Positions 38,061 through 52,700 of a stretch of 64,000 nt of DNA are shown one piece after another. The notes under the pieces are model-generated. The model did no database searches. It had not been told where the DNA came from and saw only the letters and a program-made list of their open reading frames with translations. The stretch comes from Abelmoschus esculentus (lineage: Eukaryota > Streptophyta > Magnoliopsida > Malvales > Malvaceae). Within the stretch, counting starts at the first letter, position 1. Each line of letters starts with the position of its first letter. The stretch lies in contig JAUCBN010000020.1 in the NCBI GenBank assembly GCA_035048815.1, positions 7,075,501 through 7,139,500 of the forward strand, in the 5' to 3' direction. The position numbers were made by a program, and so were the translations under genes.

Positions 38061-39299
38061 GGTTCAGAGCTTGCATGTCCAAATGGGCTATCTAGTGAGC
38101 CCTTTCGAATTTTAACCGAATAAAAAGCTCAAAATTTGAGTTTAAGATGTTTAATTAGGTTCAAAAGCCCATAATTGACTTTTTGTACCCAAAAAATTTG
38201 ATTTAATATCATTTTCAATCGTTATTTAAGGTTCAGAGCGTGCATGTCTAAATGGGCTTTCTAGTGAACCCTTTCGAATTTTAACCGAGTAAAAAGCTCA
38301 AAATTTGAGTTTAAACTGTAAAATTAGGTTCAAAAGACCATAATTAACTTCTTGTACCCAAGAAATTTGATTTAATATCATTTTCGATCGTTTTTTAGGG
38401 TTCAGAGCGTGCATGTCCAAATGGGCTATCTAGTGAACCCTTTCGAATTTTAACCGAATAAAAAGCTCAAAATTTGAGTTTAAGCTGTTTAAATAGGTTC
38501 AAAATCCCATAATTGACTTTTTGTACCCAAAAAATTTGATTTAATATCATTTTCGATCGTTTTTTAGGGTTCAGAGTGTGCATATCCAAATAGGCTTTCT
38601 AGTGAACCCTTTCGAATTTTAACCGAGTAAAAAGCTCAAAATCAGTGTTTAAACTATATAATTAGGTTCAAAAGCCCATAATTGACTTTTGGTACCCAAA
38701 AAATTTAATTTAATATCATTTTCGATCGTTTTTTAGGGTTTAGAGCGTGCATGTCCAAATGGGCTATCTAGTGAACCCTTTCGAATTTTAACCGAGTAAA
38801 AAGCTCAAAATTTGAGATTAAGCTGTAAAATTAGGTTCAAAAGACCATAATTGACTTTTTGTACCCAATAAATTTGATTTAATATCTTTTTCGATCGTCT
38901 TTTAGGGTTCAAAGCGTGCATGTTGAAATGGGCTTTCTAGTCAACCCTTTCGAATTTTAACCGAGTAAAAAGCTCAAAGTCAGTGTTTAAACTATATAAT
39001 TAGGTTAAAAAGCTCATAATTGACTTTTTGTACCCAAAAAATTTAATTTAATATTATTTTTGATCGTTTTTTAGGGTTTAGAAAGTGCATGTCCAAATGG
39101 GCTATCTAGTGAACCCTTTCGAATTTTAACCGAGTAAAAAGCTCAAAATTTGAGATTAAGCTGTAAAATTAGGTTCAAAAGACCATAATTGACTTTTTGT
39201 ACCCAATAAATTTGATTTAATATCTTTTTCGATCGTCTTTTAGGGTTCAAAGCGTACATGTCCAAATGGGCTTTCTAGTGAACCCTTTCGAATTTTAAC

Positions 39300-41000
39300 C
39301 GAGTAAAAAGCTCAAAATTTTAATTTAAGCTGTAAAATTAGGTTCAAAAGCCCATAATTGACTTTTTGTACCAAATAAATTTGATTTAATATCATTTTCG
39401 ATCGTTTTTTAGGGTTCAAAGCGTACATGTCCAAATGGGCTTTCTAGTGAACCCTTTCGAATTTTAACCGTGTAAAAAGCTCAAAATAAGTGTTTAAACT
39501 ATATAATTAGGTTCAAAACCCCATAATTGACTTTTTGTACCCAAAAAATTTAATTTAATATCATTTTCGATCGTTTTTTAGGGTTTAGAGCGTGCATGTC
39601 CAAATGGGCTATCTAGTGAACCCTTTCGAATTTTAACCGAGTAAAAAGCTAAAAATTTGAGTTTAAACTGTAAAATTAGGTTCAAAAGCCCATAATTGAC
39701 TTTTTGTACCCAATAAATTTGATTTAATATCATTTTCAATCGTTTTTTAGGGTTCAAAGCGTGCATGTCGAAATGGGCTATCTTGTGAACCCTTTCGAAT
39801 TTTAACCGAATACTAAGCTCAAAATTTGAGTTTAAGCTGTTTAAATAGGTTCAAAAGCCCATAATTGACTTTTTGTACCCAAAAAATTTGATTTAATATC
39901 ATTTTCGATCGTTTTTTAGGGTTCAGAGTGTGCATGTCCAAATAGGCTTTCTAGTGAACCCTTTCGAATTTTAACCGAGTAAAAAGCTCAAAATTTGAGT
40001 TTAAACTGTAAAATTAGGTTCAAAAGACCATAATTGACTTTTTGTACCCAATAAATTTTATTTAATATCTTTTTCGATCGTCTTTTAGGGTTCAAAGCGT
40101 ACATGTCCAAATGGGCTTTCTAGTGAACCCTTTCGAATTTTAACCGAGTAAAAAGCTCAAAATTTTAGTTTAAGCTGTAAAATTAGGTTCAAAAGCCCAT
40201 AATTGACTTTTTGTACCAAATAAATTTGATTTAATATCATTTTCGATCGTTTTTTAGGGTTCAAAGCGTACATGTCCAAATGGGCTTTCTAGTGAACCCT
40301 TTCGAATTTTAACCGTGTAAAAAGCTCAAAATAAGTGTTTAAACTATATAATTAGGTTCAAAACCCCATAATTGACTTTTTGTACCCAAAAAATTTAATT
40401 TAATATCATTTTCGATCCTTTTTTAGGGTTTAGAGCGTGCATGTCCAAATGGGCTATCTAGTGAACCCTTTCGAATTTTAACCGAGTAAAAAGCTCAAAA
40501 TTTGAGTTTAAATTGTAAAATTAGGTTCAAAAGCCCATAATTGACTTTTTGTACCCAATAAATTTGATTTAATATCATTTTCAATCGTTTTTTAGGGTTC
40601 AAAGCGTGCATGTCGAAATAGGCTATCTTGTGAACCCTTTCGAATTTTAACCGAATAAAAAGCTCAAAATTTGAGTTTAAGCTGTTTAAATAGGTTCAAA
40701 AGCCCAAAATTGACTTTTTGTACCCAAAAAATTTGATTTAATATCATTTTCGATCGTTTTTTAGGGTTCAAAGCGTACATGTCCAAATGGGCTTTCTAGT
40801 GAACCCTTTCGAATTTTAACTGTGTAAAAAGCTCAAAATAAGTGTTTAAACTATATAATTAGGTTCAAAACCCCATAATTGACTTTTTGTACCCAAAAAA
40901 TTTAATTTAATATCATTTTCGATCCTTTTTTAGGGTTTAGAGCGTGCATGTCCAAATGGGCTATCTAGTGAACCCTTTCGAATTTTAACCGAGTAAAAAG
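39300..41000 (+). repeat. Nested higher-order repeats of 5 and 3 monomers
   Basis: The CTCAAAATAAGTGTTTAAAC variant block recurs with offsets of 845 bp (39466 to 40311) and 507 bp (40311 to 40818), that is 5 and 3 monomers. Confidence 0.75.
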
Positions 41001-44000
41001 CTCAAAATTTGAGTTTAAACTGTAAAATTAGGTTCAAAAGCCCATAATTGACTTTTTGTACCCAATAAATTTGATTTAATATCATTTTCAATCGTTTTTT
41101 AGGGTTCAAAGCGTGCATGTCGAAATAGGCTATCTTGTGAACCCTTTCGAATTTTAACCGAATAAAAAGCTCAAAATTTGAGTTTAAGCTGTTTAAATAG
41201 GTTCAAAAGCCCAAAATTGACTTTTTGTACCCAAAAAATTTGATTTAATATCATTTTCGATCGTTTTTTAGGGTTCAGAGTGTGCATGTCCAAATAGGCT
41301 TTCTAGTGAACCCTTTCGAACTTTAACCGAGTAAAAAGCTCAAAATTTGAGTTTAAACTGTAAAATTAGGTTGAAAAGCCCATAATTGACTTTTTGTACC
41401 CAAAAAATTTAATTTAATATCATTTTCGATCGTTTTTTAGGGTTCAGAGCGTGCATGTTGAAATGGGCTTTCTAGTGAACCCTTTCGAATTTTAACCGAG
41501 TAAAAAGCTCAAAGTCAGTGTTTAGACTATATAATTAGGTTAAAAAGGTCATAATTGACTTTTTGTACCCAAAAAATTTAATTTAATATCATTTTCGATC
41601 ATTTTTTAGGGTTTAGAGCGTGCATGTCCAAATGGGCTATCTAGTGAACCCTTTCGAATTTTAACCGAATAAAAAGCTCAAAATTTGAGTTTAAACTGTA
41701 AAATTAGGTTCAAAAGCCCATAATTGACTTTTTGTACCCAATAAATTTGATTTAATATCATTTTCAATCGTTTTTTAGGGTTCAAAGCGTGCATGTCGAA
41801 ATGGGCTATCTTGTGAACCCTTTCGAATTTTAATCGAATAAAAAGCTCAAAATTTGAGTTTAAGCTGTTTAAATAGGTTCAAAAGCCCATAATTGACTTT
41901 TTGTACCCAAAAAATTTGATTTAATATCATTTTCGATCGTTTTTTAGGGTTCAGAGTGTGCATGTCCAAATAGGCTTTCTAGTGAACCCTTTCGAATTTT
42001 AACCGAGTAAAAAGCTCAAAATCAGTGTCTAAACTATATAATTAGGTTCAAAAGCCCATAATTGACTTTTTGTACCCAAAAAATTTAATTTAATATCATT
42101 TTCGATCGTTTTTTAGGGTTCAAAGCGTGCATGTTGAAATGGGCTTTCTAGTGAACCCTTTCGAATTTTAACCGAGTAAAAAGCTCAAAGTCAGTGTTTA
42201 AACTATATAATTAGGTTAAAAAGCTCATAATTGACTTTTTGTACCCAAAAAATTTAATTTAATATTTATTTCGATCGTTTTTTAGGGTTTAGAAAGTGCA
42301 TGTCCAAATGGGCTATCTAGTGAACCCTTTCGAATTTTAACCGAGAAAAAATCTCAAAATTTGAGTTTAAACTGTAAAATTAGGTTCAAAAGCCCATAAT
42401 TGACTTTTTGTACCCAAAAAATTTGATTTAATATCATTTTCAATCGTTTTTTAGGGTTCAAAGCGTGCATGTCGAAATGGGCTTTCTAGTGAACCCTTTC
42501 GAATTTTAACCAGGTAAAAAGCTCAAAATTTGATTTTAAGCTGTTTAAATAGGTTCAAAAGCCCATAATTGACTTTTTGTACCCAAAAAAATTGATTTAA
42601 TATCATTTTCAATCGTTTTTTAGGGTTCAGAGCGTGCATGTCCAAATGGGCTTTCTAGTGAACCCTTTCGAATTTTAACCGAGTAAAAAGCTCAAAATCA
42701 GTGTTTAAACTATATAATTAGGTTCAAAAGCCCATAATTGACTTTTTGTACCAAAAAATTTGATTTAATATCATTTTCGATCTTTTTTAGGGTTTAGAGC
42801 GTGCATGTCCAAATGGGCTTTCTAGTGAACCCGTTCGAATTTTAACCGAGTAAAAAGCTCAAAATCAGTGTTTAAACTATATAATTAGGTTCAAAAGCCC
42901 ATAATTGACTTTTTGTACCAAAAAATTTGATTTAATATCATTTTCAATCGTTTTTTAGGGTTCAGAGCGTGCATGTCCAAATGGGCTTTCTAGTGAACCC
43001 TTTCGAATTTCAACCGAGTAAAAAGCTCAAAATCAGTGTTTAAACTATATAATTAGGTTCAAAAGCCCATAATTGACTTTTTGTACCCAAAAAATTTAAT
43101 TTAATATCATTTTCGATCGTTTTTTAGGGTTTAGAGCGTGCATGTCCAAATGGGCTATCTAGTGAACCCTTTCGAATTTTAACCGAGTAAAAAGCTCAAA
43201 ATTTGAGTTTAAACTGTAAAATTAGGTTCAAAAGCCCATAATTGACTTTTTGTACCCAATAAATTTGATTTAATATCATTTTCAATCGTTTTTTAGGGTT
43301 CAAAGCGTGCATGTCGAAATGGGCTATCTTGTGAACCCTTTCGAATTTTAACCGAATAAAAAGCTCAAAATTAGTGTTTAAACTATATAATTCGGTTCAA
43401 AATCCCATAATTGACTTTTTGTACCCAAGAAATTTGATTTAATATCATTTTCGATCGTTTTTTAGGTTTTTAGAGCGTGCATGTCCAAATGGACTTTTAG
43501 TCAACCAGTTCGAATTTTAACCGAGTAAAAAGCTCAAAAATTGATTTTAAGCTATATAATTAGGTTCACAAGCCCATATTTAATTATGGGTACCAAAAAA
43601 TTTTGATTTAATATCATTTTCAATCGTTATTTAGGGTTCAGAGCGTGCATGTCCAAATGGGCTATCTAGTGAACCCTTTCGAATTTTAGCCGAGTAAAAA
43701 CCTCAAAATTTGAGTTTAAGCTTTATAATTAGGTTCAAAAGCCCATTATTAACTTTTTTTACCAAGAAATAAGATTTAATATCATTTTCAATCGTTTTTT
43801 AGGGTTCAGAGAGTGCATGTCAAAATGGGCTATCTAGTGAACCCTTTCGAATATTAATCGAATAAAAAGCTCAAAATTTGAGTTTAAGCTGTTTAAATAG
43901 GTTCAAAAGCCCATAATCGACTTTTTGTACCCAAAAAAGTTTGATTTAATATCATTTTCAATCGTTTTTTAGGGTTTAGAGCGTGCATGTCCAAATGGGC

Positions 44001-45479
44001 TATCTAGTGAACCAGTTCGAATTTTAACCGAGTAAAAAGCTCAAAATTTGAGTTTAATCTGTTTAATTAGGTTCAAAAGCCCATAATTAACTTTTTGTAC
44101 CCAAAATATTTGATTTAATATCATTTTTGATCGTTTTTTAGGGTTCAAAGCGTACATGTCCAAATGGGCTTTCTAGTGAACCCTTTCGAATTTTAACCGA
44201 GTAAAAAGCTCAAAATTTGAGTTTAAGCTGTTTAAATAGGTTCAAAAGCCCATAATTGACTTTTGTACCCAAAAAGTTTGATTCAATATCATTTTCAATC
44301 GTTTTTTAGGGTTCAGAGCGTGCATGTCCAAATGGGCTTTCTAGTGAACCCTTTCGAATTTTAACCGAGTAAAAAGCTCAAAATCAGTGTTTAAGCTATA
44401 TAATTAGGTTCAAAAGCCCATAATTGACTTTTTGTACCAAATAAATTTGATTTAATATCATTTTCGATCGTTTTTTAGGGTTCAAAGCGTACATGTCCAA
44501 ATGGGCTTTCTAGTGAACCCTTTCGAATTTTAACCGAGTAAAAAGCTCAAAATCAGTGTTTAAACTATATAATTAGGTTCAAAAGCCCATAATCGACTTT
44601 TTGTTCCCAAAAATTTAATTTAATATCATTTTCTATCGTTTTTTAGGGTTTAGAGCGTGCATGTCCAAATGGGCTATCTAGTGAACCCTTTCGAATTTTA
44701 ACCGAGTAAAAAGCTCAAAATTTGAGTTTAAGCTGTAAAATTAGGTTCAAAAGCCCATAATTGACTTTTTGTACCCAATAAATTTAATTTAATATCTTTT
44801 TCGATCGTTTTTTAGGGTTCAAAGCGTACGTGTCCAAATGGGCTTTCTAGTGAACCCTCTCGAATTTTAACCGAGTAAAAAGCTCAAAATTTGAGTTTAA
44901 GCTATATAATTAGGTTCACAAGCCCATATTTAACTTTCGTTACCAAAAATTTTTGATTTAATATCATTTTAAATCGTTTTTTAGGGTTCAGAGCGTGCAT
45001 GTCCAAATGGGCTATCTAGTGAACCCTTTCGAATTTTAACCGAGTAAAAAACTCAAAATTTGAGTTTAAGTTGTTTAAATAGGTTCAACAGCTCATAATT
45101 GACTTTTTGTACCCAAAAAATTTGATTTAATATCATTTTCAATCGTTATTTAGGGTTCAGAGCGTGCATGTCCAAATGGGCTTTCTAGTGAACCCTTTAG
45201 AATTTTAACCGAGTAAAAAGCTCAAAATTTGAGTTTAAGTTGTTTAAATAGGTTCAACAACCCATAATTGACTTTTTGTACCCAAAAAATTTGATTTAAT
45301 ATCATTTTCAATCGTTATTTAGGGTTCAGAGCGTGCATGTCCAAATGGGCTTTCTAGTGAACCCTTTAGAATTTTAACCGAGTAAAAAGCTCAAAATTTG
45401 AGTTTAAGCTATATAATTAGGTTCACAAGCCCATATTTAACTTTCGTTACAAAAAAATTTTGATTTAATATCATTTTAA

Positions 45480-48000
45480 ATCATTTTTTAGGGTTCAGAG
45501 CTTGCATGTCCAAATAGGCTATCTGGTGAACGCTTTCGAATTTTAACCGAGTAAAAAGCTCAAAATTTGAGTTTAATCTGTTTAATTACGTTCAAAAGCC
45601 CATAATTGACTTTTTGTACCCAAAAAATTTAATTTAATATCATTTTCGATCGTTTTTTAGGGTTTAGAGCGTGCATGTCCAAATGGGCTATCTAGTGAAC
45701 CCTTTCGAATTTTAACTGATTAAAAAGCTCAAAATTTGAGTTTAAGCTGTATAATTAGGTTCAAAAGCCCATAATTGACTTTTTGTACCCAAAAAATTTA
45801 ATTTCATATCATTTTCGATAGTTTTTTAGGGTTCAGAGCGTGCATGTCCAAATGGGCTATCTAGTGAACCCTTTCGAATTTTAACCGAGTAAAAAGCTCA
45901 AAATTTGAGTTTAAGCTGTATAATTAGGTTCAAAAGCCCATTTTTAACTTTTTTTTCCCAAGAAATTTGATTTAATATCATTCTCAATCGTTTTTTAGGG
46001 TTCATAACGTGCATGACCAAATGGGCTTTCTAGTGAACACTTTCGAATTTTAACCGAGTAAAAAGCTCAAAATTTGAGTTTAAGATGTAAAATTAGGTTC
46101 AAAAGCCCATAATTGACTTTTTGTACCCAATAAATTTGATTTAATATCTTTTTCGATCATTTTTTGGGGCTCAAAGCGTACATGTCCAAATGGGCTTTCT
46201 AGTGAACCTTTTCGCATTTTAACCTAGTAAAAAGCACAAAATCAGTGTTTAAGCTGTATAATTAGGTTCAAAAGCCCATAATTAACTTTTTGTACCCAAA
46301 AAATTTGATTTAATATCATTTTTGATCGTTCTTTAGGGTTTAGAGCGTGCATGTCCAAATGGGCTATCTAGTAAACCCTTTCAAATTTTAACCGAGTAAA
46401 AACCTCAAAATCAGTGTTTAAACTATATAATTAGGTTCAAAAGCCCATAATTGACTTTTTGTAGCCAAAAAATTTGATTTAATATCATTTTCAATCGTTA
46501 TTTAGGGTTCAGAGTGTGCATGTCCAAATGGGCTTTCTAGTGATCCCTTTCGAATTTTAATCGGGTAAAAAGCTCAAAATTTGATTTTAAGCTGTATAAT
46601 TAGGTTCAAAAGCCCATAATTAACTTTTTGTACCCAAGAAATTTGATTTAATATCATTTTCGCTCGTTTTTTAGGGTTCAGAGCGTGCATGTCCAAATGG
46701 GCTTTTAGTGAACCAGTTCGAATTTTAACCGAGTAAAAAGCTCAAAATTTGAGTTTAAGTTGTTTAATTAGGTTCAAAAACCCATAATTGAATTTTTGTA
46801 CCCAAAAAAATTGATTTAATATCATTTTCAATCTTTTTTAGGGTTCAGAGCGTGCATGACCAAATGGGCTTTCTAGTGAACCCTTTGGAATTTTAACCAG
46901 GTAAAAAGCTCAAAATTTGATTTTAAGCTGTATAATTAGGTTCAAAAGCACACAATTAACTTTTTGTACCCAAGAAATTTGATTTAATATCATTTTCGAT
47001 CGTTTTTTAGGGTTCAGAGCGTGCATGTCCAAATGGGCTTTCAGTGAACCAGTTCGAATTTTAACCGATTAAAAAGCTCAAAATTTGAGTTTAAGCTATA
47101 TAATTAGGTTCACAAGCCCATATTTAACTTTCGTTACAAAAAAATTTTGATTTAATATCATTTTAAATCATTTTTTAGGGTTCAGAGCGTGCATGTCCAA
47201 ATGGGCTATCTAGTGAACCCTTTCGAGTTTTAACCGAGTAAAAAGCTCAAAATATGAGTTTAAGCTGTAAAATTAGGTTCAAAAGCTCATAATTGAGTTT
47301 TTGTACCCAATAAATTTGATTTAATATCATTTTCGATCGTTTTTTTAGAGTTCAAAGCGTACATGTCCAAATGGGCTTTCTAGTGAACCCTTTCAAATTT
47401 TAACTGAGTAAAAAGCTCAAAATCAGTGTTTAAGCTGTATAATTAGGTTAAAAAGCCCATAATTGACTTTTTGTACCAAAAAAATTTAATTTAATATCAT
47501 ATTTTAGGGTTCAGAGCTTGCATGTCCAAATAGGCTATCTGGTGAACCCTTTCGAATTTTAACCGAGTAAAAAGCTCAAAATTTGAGTTTAATCTGTTTA
47601 ATTACGTTCAAAAGCCCATAATTGACTTTTTGTACCCAAAAAATTTAATTTAATATCATTTTCGATCGTTTTTTAGGGTTTAGAGCGTGCATGTCCAAAT
47701 GGGCTATCTAGTGAACCCTTTCGAATTTTAACTGATTAAAAAGCTCAAAATTTGAGTTTAAGCTGTATAATTAGGTTCAAAAGCCCATAATTGACTTTTT
47801 GTACCCAAAAAATTTAATTTCATATCATTTTCGATAGTTTTTTAGGGTTCAGAGCGTGCATGTCCAAATGGGCTATCTAGTGAACCCTTTCGAATTTTAA
47901 CCGAGTAAAAAGCTCAAAATTTGAGTTTAAGCTGTATAATTAGGTTCAAAAGCCCATAATTGACATTTTGTACCCAAAAAATTTGATTTAATATCTTTTT
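45480..48000 (+). repeat. Higher-order repeat with 12-monomer spacing
   Basis: The CAAATAGGCTATCTGGTGAA variant followed by TTTAATTACGTTC at 45491-45600 recurs at 47507-47620, an offset of 2016 bp. The neighbouring units that follow match as well. Confidence 0.75.
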
Positions 48001-48129
48001 CGATCATTTTTTAGGGATCAAAGCGTACATGTCCAAATGGGCTTTCTAGTGAACCTTTTCGAATTTTAACCGAGTAAAAAGATCAAAATTTGAGTTTAAG
48101 CTGTATAATTAGGTTCAAAAGCCCACAAT

Positions 48130-49620
48130 TAACTTTTTATACCCAAGAAATTTGATTTAATATCATTTTCGATCGTTTTTTAGGGTTCAGAGTGTGCATG
48201 TCCAAATGGGCTTTTAGTGAACCAGTTCGAATTTTAACCGAGTAAAAAGCTCAAAATTTGAGTTTAAGCTATGTAATTAGGTTCACAAGCCCATATTTAA
48301 CTTTCGTTACCAAAAAATTTTGATTTAATATCATTTTAAATCGTTTTTAGGGTTCAGAGCTTGCATGTCCAAATGGGATATCTAGTGAACCCTTTCGAAT
48401 TTTAACCGAGTAAAAAGCTCAAAATCAGTGTTTAAACTATATAATTAGGTTCAAAAGTCTATAATTGACTTTTTGTACCCAAAAAATTTGATTTAATATC
48501 ATTTTTGATCGTTTTTTAGGGTTCAAAGCGTACGTGTCCAAATGGGCTTTCTAGTGAACCCTTTCGAATTTTAACCGAGTAAAAAGCTCAAAATTTGAGT
48601 TTAAGCTGGAAAATTAGGTTCAAAAGCCCATAATTGACTTTTTGTACCCAATAAATTTGATTTAATATCTTTTTCGATCATTTTTTAGGGCTCAAAGCGT
48701 ACATGTCCAAATGGGCTTTCTAGTGAACCTTTTCGAATTTTAACCGAGTAAAAAGAACAAAATCAGTGTTTAAGCTGTATAATTAGGTTCAAAAGCCCAT
48801 AATTAACTTTTTCTACCCAAAAAATTTGATTTAATATCATTTTTGATCGTTCTTTAGGGTTCAGAGCGTGCATGTCCAAATGGGCTATCTAGTAAACCCT
48901 TTCAAATTTTAACCGAGTAAAAAGCTCAAAATCAGTGTTTAAACTATATAATTAGGTTCAACAGCCCATAATTGACTTTTTGTACCAAAAAAATTAATTT
49001 AATATCATTTTCAATCGTTTTTTAGGGTTCAAAGTGTGCATGTCCAAATGGGCTTTCTAGTGAACCCTTTCGAATTTTAACCGGGTAAAAAGCTCAAAAT
49101 TTGATTTTAAGCTGTATAATTAGGTTCAAAAGCCCATAATTAACTTTTTGTACCCAAGAAATTTTATTTAATATCATTTTTGATCATTTTTAAGGGTTCA
49201 GAGCGTGCATGTCCAAATGGGCTTTTAGTGAACCAGTTCGAATTTTAACCGAGTAAAAAGCTCAAAATTTGAGTTTAAGCTATGTAATTAGGTTCACAAG
49301 CCCATATTTAACTTTCGTTACCAAAAAAATTTGATTTAATATCATTTTAAATCGTTTTTAGGGTTCAGAGCTTGCATGTCCAAATGGGATATCTAGTGAA
49401 CCCTTTCGAATTTTAACCGAGTAAAAAGCTCAAAATCAGTGTTTAAACTATATAATTAGGTTCAAAAGTCTATAATTGACTTTTTGTACCCAAAAAATTT
49501 GATTTAATATCATTTTTGATCGTTTTTAGGGTTCAAAGCGTACGTGTCCAAATGGGCTTTCTAGTGAACCCTTTCGAATTTTAACCGGGTAAAAAGCTCA
49601 AAATTTGATTTTAAGCTGTA
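48130..49620 (+). repeat. Higher-order repeat of 6 monomers, two copies
   Basis: The CAGAGCTTGCATGTCC and AAATGGGATATCTAGTG pair at 48350 recurs at 49361, an offset of 1011 bp. Matching upstream and downstream units are in the same order. Confidence 0.8.
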
Positions 49621-49739
49621 TAATTAGGTTCAAAAGCCCATAATTAACTTTTTGTACCCAAGAAATTTTATTTAATATCATTTTCGATCGTTTTTTAGGG
49701 TTCAGAGCGTGCATGTCCAAATGGGCTTTTAGTGAACCA

Positions 49740-52700
49740 GTTCGAATTTTAACCGAGTAAAAAGCTCAAAATTTGAGTTTAGGCTATGTAATTAGGTTCA
49801 CAAGCCCATATTTAACTTTCGTTACCAAAAAATTTTGATTTAATATCATTTTAAATCGTTTTTTAGGGTTCAGAGCGTGCATGTCCAAATGGGCTATCTA
49901 GTGAACCCTTTCGAATTTTAACCGAGTAAAAAGCTCAAAATTTGAGTTTAAGCTATAAAATTAGGTTCAAAAGCCCATAATTGACTTTTTGTACACAATA
50001 AATTTGATTTAATATCATTTTCGATCGTTTTTAGGGTTCAAAGCGTACATGTCCAAATGGGCTTTCAAGTGAATCCTTTCGAATTTTAACCGAGTAAAAA
50101 GCGTAAAATCAGTGTTTAAACTATATAATTAGGCTCAAAAAGCCCATAATTGAATTTTTGTACCCAAAAAATTTAATCTAATATCATTTTTGATCGTTTT
50201 TTAGTGTTTAGAGCGTGCATGTCCAAATGGGCTATCTAGTGAACCCTTTCGAATTTTAACCGAGTAAAAAGCTCAAAATTTGAGTTTAAGCTGTTTAATT
50301 AAGTTCAAAAGCCCATAATTGACTTTTTGTACCCAAAAAATTTGATTTAATATCATTCTCAATCGTTTTTTAGGGTTCAGAACGTGCATGTCAAAATGGG
50401 CTTTCTAGTGAACCCTTTCGAATTTTAACCGAGTAAAAAGCTCAAAATTAGTGTTTAAACTATATAATTAGGTTCAAAATCCCATAATTGACTTTTTGTA
50501 CCCAAGAAATTTGATTTAATATCATTTTCGATCGTTTTTTAGGTTTCAGAGCGTGCATGTCCAAATGGACTTTTAGTAAACCAGTTCGAATTTTAACCGA
50601 GTAAAAAGCTCAAAAATTGATTTTAAGCTATATAATTAGGTTCACAAGCCCATATTTAATTATCGGTACCTAAAAATTTTGATTTAATATCATTTTCAAT
50701 CGTTATTTAGGGTACAGAGCGTGCATGTCCAAATGGGCTATCTAGTGAACCCTTTCGAATTTTAACCGAGTAAAAACCTCAAAATTTGAGTTTAAGCTTT
50801 ATAATTAGGTTCAAAAGCCCATTATTAACTTTTTTTTCCAAGAAATAAGATTTAATATCATTTTCAATCGTTTTTTAGGGTTCAGAGCGTGCATGACCAA
50901 ATGGGCTTTCTAGTGAACCATTTCGAATTTTAACCGGGTAAAAAGTTCAAAATTTGATTTTAAACTGTATAATTAGGTTCAAAAGCCCATAATTAACTTT
51001 TTGTACCCAAGAAATTTGATTTAATATCATTTTTGATCGTTTTTTAGGGTTCAGAGCGTGCATGTCCAAATGGACTTTTAGTCAACCAGTTCGAATTTTA
51101 TCCGAGTAAAAAGCTCAAAAATTGATTTTAAGCTATATAATTAGGTTCACAAGCCCATATTTAATTATCGGTACCAAAAAAATTTGATTCAATATCATTT
51201 TCAATCGTTATTTAGGGTTCAGAGCGTGCATGTCCAAATGGTCTTTCTAATGAACCCTTTCGAATTTTAACCGGGTAAAAAGCTCAAAATTTGATTTGAA
51301 ACTGTATAATTAGGTTAAAAAGCCCATAATGAACTGTTTGTACCCAAGAAATTTGATTTAATATCATTTTCGATCGTTTTTTAGTGTTTAGAGCGTGCAT
51401 GTCCAAATGGGCTTTTAGTGAACCAGTTCGAATTTTAACCGAGTAAAAAGTTCAAAATTTGAGTTTAAGCTATGTAATTAGGTTCACAAGCCCATATTTA
51501 ACTTTCGTTACCAAAAAATTTTGATTTAATATCATTTTAAATCGTTTTTTAGGGTTCAGAGCGTGCATGTCCAAATGGGCTATCTAGTGAACCCTTTCGA
51601 ATTTTAACCTAGTAAAAAGCTCAAAATTTGAGTTTAAGCTATAAAATTAGGTTCAAAAGCCCATAATTGACTTTTTGTACACAATAAATTTGATTTAATA
51701 TCATTTTCGATCGTTTTTAGGGTTCAAAGCGTACATGTCCAAATGGGCTTTCAAGTGAATCCTTTCGAATTTTAACCGAGTAAAAAGCGTAAAATCAGTG
51801 TTTAAACTATATAATTAGGTTCAAAAGCCCATAATTGAATTTTTGTACCCAAAAAATTTAATCTAATATCATTTTTGATCGTTTTTTAGTGTTTAGAGCG
51901 TGCATGTCCAAATGGGCTATCTAGTGAACCCTTTCGAATTTTAACCGAGTAAAAAGCTCAAAATTTGAGTTTAAGCTGTTTAATTAAGTTCAAAAGCCCA
52001 TAATTGACTTTTTGTACCCAAAAAATTTGATTTAATATCATTTTCAATCGTTTTTTAGGGTTCAGAGCGTGCATGTCCAAATGGGCTTTCTAGTGAACCC
52101 TTTCGAATTTTAACCGAGTAAAAAGCTCAAAATTAGTGTTTAAACTATATAATTAGGTTCAAAATCCCATAATTGACTTTTTGTACCCAAGAAATTTGAT
52201 TTAATATCATTTTCGATCGTTTTTTAGGTTTCAGAGCGTGCATGTCCAAATGGACTTTTAGTCAACCAGTTCGAATTTTATCCGAGTAAAAAGCTCAAAA
52301 ATTGATTTTAAGCTATATAATTAGGTTCACAAGCCCATATTTAATTATCGGTACCAAAAAATTTTGATTTAATATCATTTTCAATCGTTATTTAGGGTTC
52401 AGAGCGTGCATGTCCAAATGGGCTATCTAGTGAACCCTTTCGAATTTTAACCGAGTAAAAACCTCAAAATTTGAGTTTAAGCTTTATAATTAGGTTCAAA
52501 AGCCCATTATTAACTTTTTTTTCCAAGAAATAAGATTTAATATCATTCTCAATCGTTTTTTAGGGTTCAGAACGTGCATGTCAAAATGGGCTTTCTAGTG
52601 AACCCTTTCGAATTTTAACCGAGTAAAAAGCTCAAAATTAGTGTTTAAACTATATAATTAGGTTCAAAATCCCATAATTGACTTTTTGTACCCAAGAAAT

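Noticed and set aside
39578..39766. Open frame of 62 codons on the minus strand in the satellite, with a relative at 53401-53595
   Set aside because: Both are readings of ordinary monomers that happen to lack a stop for about one unit. They resemble each other only because the DNA is repeated.
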